NCBI RefSeq assembly: GCF_016859285.1
Contig: NC_053413.1
Span: 16,635,501 to 16,699,500, forward strand
Source: Xiphias gladius
Taxonomy: Eukaryota > Chordata > Actinopteri > Istiophoriformes > Xiphiidae
DNA length: 64,000 nucleotides
Direction of reading: 5' to 3'
The notes below the pieces were generated by a model, which was given only the letters and a program-made list of their open reading frames with translations, was not told the origin of the DNA and made no database searches. Both the position numbers and the translations under genes were made by a program. Shown here piece after piece: positions 60,001-64,000 of the stretch (the first letter of the stretch is position 1; every line of letters begins with the position of its first letter).

Positions 60001-63000
60001 CTGTGAATATCTGAGGGCTATGACTCTGCCCGCATTGCGTCATATGGTTCTGTTTTTTCTTTAATTGGGTTTCTTTTTCTCTGCCAGTGAAGAACTAGGT
60101 CACCATAAACACTGAAATGATTTAAATCCAGCTTGGTCTAAATTGAAGTAAACAATAGAAAATGTAAAGATTTCAACACATAAAGATATCAGCCATGAAT
60201 ACATGGTGAGAGCACAAATGATTTGGGGCCAACATGTGAAGCTCATATTCAACAGAGAAAAATTCCAATATGCCTGCTCAGTTGAAGAGATAAGATACCA
60301 CTGACGTCTCTGAGCTTTATCTCCTTCTGTGTTTACAAAGGAGAAACTTGTGTGGATAAGAACTACTGAAAATACAGAGAAGGTGTGAATGAAGACACGG
60401 TAAATCTAGTGTAATTACTCTCAACATTTTCATTCATGCTGTGCCACAGCCACAACCTTAGAAGTTTTCATGTTTTTATTAAATCCAACACACTTAAATG
60501 AACAGTTTGACATCTTGGGAAACAGGCTCATTCGCTCTCTGGAGGAGATTTATGTGAGAAGACTGAAACCAGTTTCGCATCTGCGTTAAATATGAAGCAA
60601 CAACCAGGCGATGGTTATCTTAGCTTAGCATAAAGACTGGAAACAGGGGGAAACAGCTAGCCTGGCTCTTTCAAATGGTAACAAAATCCACCTAAAAGCT
60701 CCTCTAAAGCTCATTAATTAACAAGCTATGTCTGGTTTGTTTAGCATGTACAAAAACTGAAGTGTAAAAATGATAATTTGCTGTTTATATGGAAATATGC
60801 GCTCGACTGTTTCTTGGCAGATAAACCCCCCCTTTAAAAGGGGGAGCGGAACAATCTTCTCATCTAACTCCCCTTCAGAAAATGAATAAGCACATTTCCC
60901 AAAAAAGGTTTAACTTCTGCTTTAAAACAAAAAGAAATCTATGTAAGAATAAAGGTGGAGGGTGGATGTGCACCTGGGGAGTGAAAGGCCGGTGGAGAGG
61001 GGGTGTTGCACACCACCGTTTCTGCCAGCAGGTTGTTATAAGGGTTAGTGTCGTGGGTTCGGAGGAGAGGGTTAGTTAAGAGGTAGTTGCCAGTCATCCC
61101 TGAAATAACAGGAAAAGAGAGAGAGGGAGAAAAATCAGAAGAAAAAAAAAACAGTTGAAGAAAAAGAGTTCGAGATACCGTGTTCTTCATGGTCTATGGC
61201 GATGCACTGGGTAGCTGTTGACATAAACAAACACACTGACATTCGCTGTCCTAAATCTGACACCACAAAAAGATTTATGACCTGCGATCTGTCTGCCTTC
61301 CTTATGGACAAAGCAGCCATAGCAACGTTGGTCAAAACAAGACATTATCCAAACAGTCAGCTGATGCAACTGACAAACAATATTATCGCAACAAGTGTTA
61401 ACCAAAGCATAGCTACACAATCAGCTGCAGTGTTTATGTGAAACAAATTCATCTAAACAAACACATCCAGTCGAGACACTAGACAAAACATGTCGAAGCG
61501 GCCTGCCATGAATAATACAGCATCCCTATCATCCTCAGCATGCTTGTGTAAATCCTCAAGAATGTAATAACTATCCTCAGTCATTTGGATGGAACGCAGA
61601 AAAAACTCTGCTCTGGCATGTGTGCTTTTTAAAAAAAAAAATCTAAACTAATTCATAACTACAGCCAAATCTGTGCTGGCACAGTCTGGAGCCTGAGCTT
61701 CACAGGATCTGTCCCAAAACCTGCTCTGACCTCAGCCTGACTTTGCTCATCTCCCCTCCCTACCTTCAGCCTGATTATCACTCTGGGGTGAAGATGAGCT
61801 TCTCCAGTCAGGGTCGTTACCTTTTCAACTCAAGTCCTCGTCAGTAACGTATATATATATGCCAGACTAAATACCACCCCTCTTTTCTGTCTCTATTTCT
61901 CTCTTTTTAGATGATCCCAGTGAGCAGGAAAGTGCAGGAAAATGCTGTGAACTTTGATACACAGGCAGCATTTCAATTATTTTTTGACTGCTTAATGTTA
62001 AGAGAAATGCAACATTAGATTGGGTCTTATTTTGCTCTTGTCTGAACTCCCACTGAAGTGTTTATTGTGAATTCAGAGCCTCATCATAAAGAGAATTGCG
62101 TATATGTCTCTTCTGGTGTTGGTGGAAGAAAGGGTCGCTTACCTTGGTTGAGCGTGGAGGTGCTGTTTATGTCTCCTGAGATGAAGGAGGACTCCGATTG
62201 CTTCCTCACAGTGTCATTCCACATCCGCCTGATGCGGCTCTGGGTAGAGACAAAAAGCAGCCATTGATCAGGACTCAACATCATGCCACTGTTATTCAAG
62301 GCTTTTGGCCCCGAGGACTGAGAGGTTACTGGGGTTTGTGATTCAAGCCTTCACTTGTATACATGATTCAGCTAACCCGCTGCTTGATGATGTGGTAGCG
62401 CTAGAGTAAAACCAAACCCCCACGTGCTATGGATCCAAAAAAGTAAGAAAGAAAAGGATACGCTGATAATCTTACAATTTGTAATTTCAGAGACCTGCCC
62501 TGAACAACTCTTTTTTTCTTTCTCTCGATTGTAAAAGCAGAAGCTGCCACCACATTCCCAGAAGTGATCTTAAGATAGATCTCATAAAGGCACCAGAGAA
62601 GAGATTATAACAGGCATCCATGTCCAGTTCAACAATTTTCACTCATTGAAAAAGGAAGGTTTAATGTTTTCTGCCTCCTAGCTGCACTGTACCATAACAC
62701 TTCTTGATCTAAAAAAAAATTCAATCCCATCCCATTTGATATATAACCTTGGTTAGTCTAACAACTTGATAACTAAGCTTTAACATTACGATGTGAAGCC
62801 TAAATTGTGGCACTGAGTAACCACAGTGAAATTTCTTCTTCAGTGCCCAAACTATGTATTTGGTTGAATCAATCGAGAGACTAGGCTTTACAATGATAAC
62901 ATTTGAGTGAAAAGTTGAAAATAAACTGAACATTTTGAGTCTTTACTAAAGGATAAGGCTGGTGATATTATTTTTCTTTTTCTCAGCGAATCCACTTAAA

Positions 63001-63848
63001 AGACCAAAAACAACAACATGATTGTTTGCTTCTCGCTGTTTTCCAACCTCCCTTAACTTGTCTAAGGCTCCCAGCCCCAAGGCGGTTTTAAACGGGTCTC
63101 ATATATATAGCTTCATTTCTTAAAAAGGCAAAATGATTTCCTTCAACATCTGGGCACTGTAGATTTGAACAAACTTTACTCGAACGGGAGTAAATAGTGC
63201 ATTTGGAGGGTGCAATTTTCAGCCGCAGATTAATACACATTTGGTGCCCTAGTGAGTTTTAACACGTCCGTGATGTTATTTGTGGGATTGAATCAAAATA
63301 AACTACAGTGCCCCTCTTCATCACACTGGAGGAACATTGTGTGAGTGCAACAATGTGGCTCACTTATTTTTTTTTTTTAACTTTTTGGACAATAATGGAG
63401 CTCCACGGAACAGAGGAATAAGAGACAGTATATCAGGTTTTGGATACACAGACAATACTTGTTTGCAGGATCTGTCCTTTGTTGGTTTTGGTCTTTTCAT
63501 GAGATTTGTTGATGATTAAAAACTAACAAATACCACCATACTTATCCATTTAATAGATAAAAAAGTAAAGAAAACATACTTTTTTGTTTAAAACCAAAAC
63601 AGTCCAAAAAATATAAAAACAAAATCCACTAACATATAATGAACTGAAATAACATTTTCACACCTGGTTTTCTAAATCCTAAACCCTGTTACATCTGTAT
63701 CACAGTGCTGTGCACGTACCTGTGTGGCAGATGAGTAGCGGGCCGTGGATCGAGACGTGGCTGTCTTAGCTGAACTGTGGGAGCCCTCAGATGGCAGCGC
63801 GCCGCAGCACTGGGACTGACGGAAACATTTGCTGTACTCTTTGCGGAC
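57053..63848 (-). CDS. adgrl2: adgrl2, latrophilin adhesion GPCR, cytoplasmic tail exons (5' part outside window)
   Basis: Four exons: 63848-63720, 62239-62143, 61099-60974 and 57918-57053. They join in phase into about 404 residues of the intracellular tail. The tail starts at VRKEYSKCF with a CysCys pair, likely just after helix 7, and continues through [106 protein letters not shown] and an end QMQLITSL. The last residues form a type I PDZ ligand (T-S-L), known to bind SHANK proteins in latrophilins. Extracellular lectin, olfactomedin, GAIN and 7TM exons lie to the right of the window. I favour ADGRL2 because [20 protein letters not shown] and the tail motifs fit it better than ADGRL1, and because prkacb is next door. 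An acidic run of about eight Glu sits in the last exon. Confidence 0.93.
60493..60926. mobile_element. non-autonomous DNA transposon (MITE-like) in adgrl2 last intron
   Basis: The left end (TTAAATGAACAGTTTGACAT then CTTGGGAAACAGGCTCATTC) and the right end (AATGAATAAGCACATTTCCC then AAAAAAGGTTTAACTT) are imperfect inverted repeats. The middle has TTAGCTTAGCATAAAGACTG, GAAACAGGGGGAAACAGCTA and GCTCATTAATTAACAAGCTA, the signature of a very common percomorph element. No protein is encoded. Confidence 0.8.
60974..61099 (-). other. adgrl2: phase-symmetric cassette exon of adgrl2
   Basis: 126 bases (42 codons' worth) with the same split-codon phase at both ends: the upstream exon ends with one base of a Gly codon, and this exon also ends with one base of a Gly codon. 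Skipping it would keep the frame and join NQ-G-QHSL. It encodes [13 protein letters not shown] through FHSPG. Confidence 0.75.
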
Positions 63849-63948
63849 CTGCAGAGGAGTAAAAGATCAGGACAGACTGAGCACACACAGATAAAGACAG
63901 CGCCACAACGCCCCCCACCCCACAAGAGATGCAAATCCCAAGTCTTTA

Positions 63949-63983
63949 TTAATGCCATCCAGCTGACAGCTGGATGGCATTAA
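63949..63983. repeat. perfect inverted repeat (17-base arms, 1-base loop)
   Basis: TTAATGCCATCCAGCTG, then A, then CAGCTGGATGGCATTAA. It lies in the adgrl2 intron upstream (in the gene's sense) of the 63848 exon, near the right window edge. Confidence 0.95.
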
Positions 63984-64000
63984 ATGTCATACCTGTAAGG

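Noticed and set aside
63985-64000. Possible end of the next adgrl2 exon at the window edge (CAG/GTATGA on the - strand)
   Set aside because: Only eight bases would be in the window, and the implied codons do not match the expected residues before VRKEY, so it cannot be supported.

Overview
This is nuclear DNA from a ray-finned fish, most likely a percomorph teleost. It has multi-exon genes with GT-AG introns, long A/T-rich spacers, many CA/TG and A/T microsatellites, and several dispersed repeats typical of percomorph genomes (recognised from memory, not searched). No prokaryotic, viral or CRISPR feature was seen.

Five protein-coding genes can be supported by joining exons by eye. From left to right they are: sharpin (+ strand, 3' part only, about 87-2139), gpaa1 (- strand, complete, 12 coding exons, 8574-4481, 615 aa), exosc4 (- strand, complete, 3 exons, 11606-9898, 245 aa), a PKA catalytic subunit best called prkacb (- strand, complete, 10 exons, 23287-14373, 351 aa), and the cytoplasmic tail exons of a latrophilin best called adgrl2 (- strand, 63848-57053; the rest lies beyond the right edge). 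For the three complete genes the exon lengths sum to an exact multiple of three and every junction keeps phase, so these models are strong.

Layout: 0-2.9 kb holds the sharpin 3' exons and 3'UTR, with two large dinucleotide repeats. 2.9-3.7 kb is a spacer filled by a dispersed repeat. 3.7-9.1 kb is gpaa1, convergent with sharpin and with a noncoding first exon and an ETS-type promoter site. 9.1-9.7 kb is a spacer with an unexplained 139-codon frame. 9.7-11.7 kb is exosc4, whose first intron holds a decayed Tc1-like transposon. 13.0-23.5 kb is prkacb. 24.0-26.2 kb is a diverged three-copy tandem array just upstream of prkacb. 26-55.9 kb is a gene-poor interval with old repeats and no recognised gene. 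55.9-64 kb is the adgrl2 3'UTR and tail exons.

The genes do not form a pathway. sharpin is a LUBAC (linear ubiquitin) component, gpaa1 acts in the ER GPI transamidase, exosc4 is an RNA exosome ring subunit, prkacb is the cAMP-dependent kinase and adgrl2 is an adhesion GPCR at synapses. The interest is in synteny: sharpin-gpaa1-exosc4 corresponds to human 8q24.3, while PRKACB and ADGRL2 lie together on human 1p31.1. The window therefore spans a junction of two ancestral blocks, between exosc4 and prkacb. No new biological system was found. The most useful leads are the tandem array, splice-site oddities, a frame-neutral cassette exon in adgrl2, nested or deleted transposons, and a perfect hairpin at the right edge.
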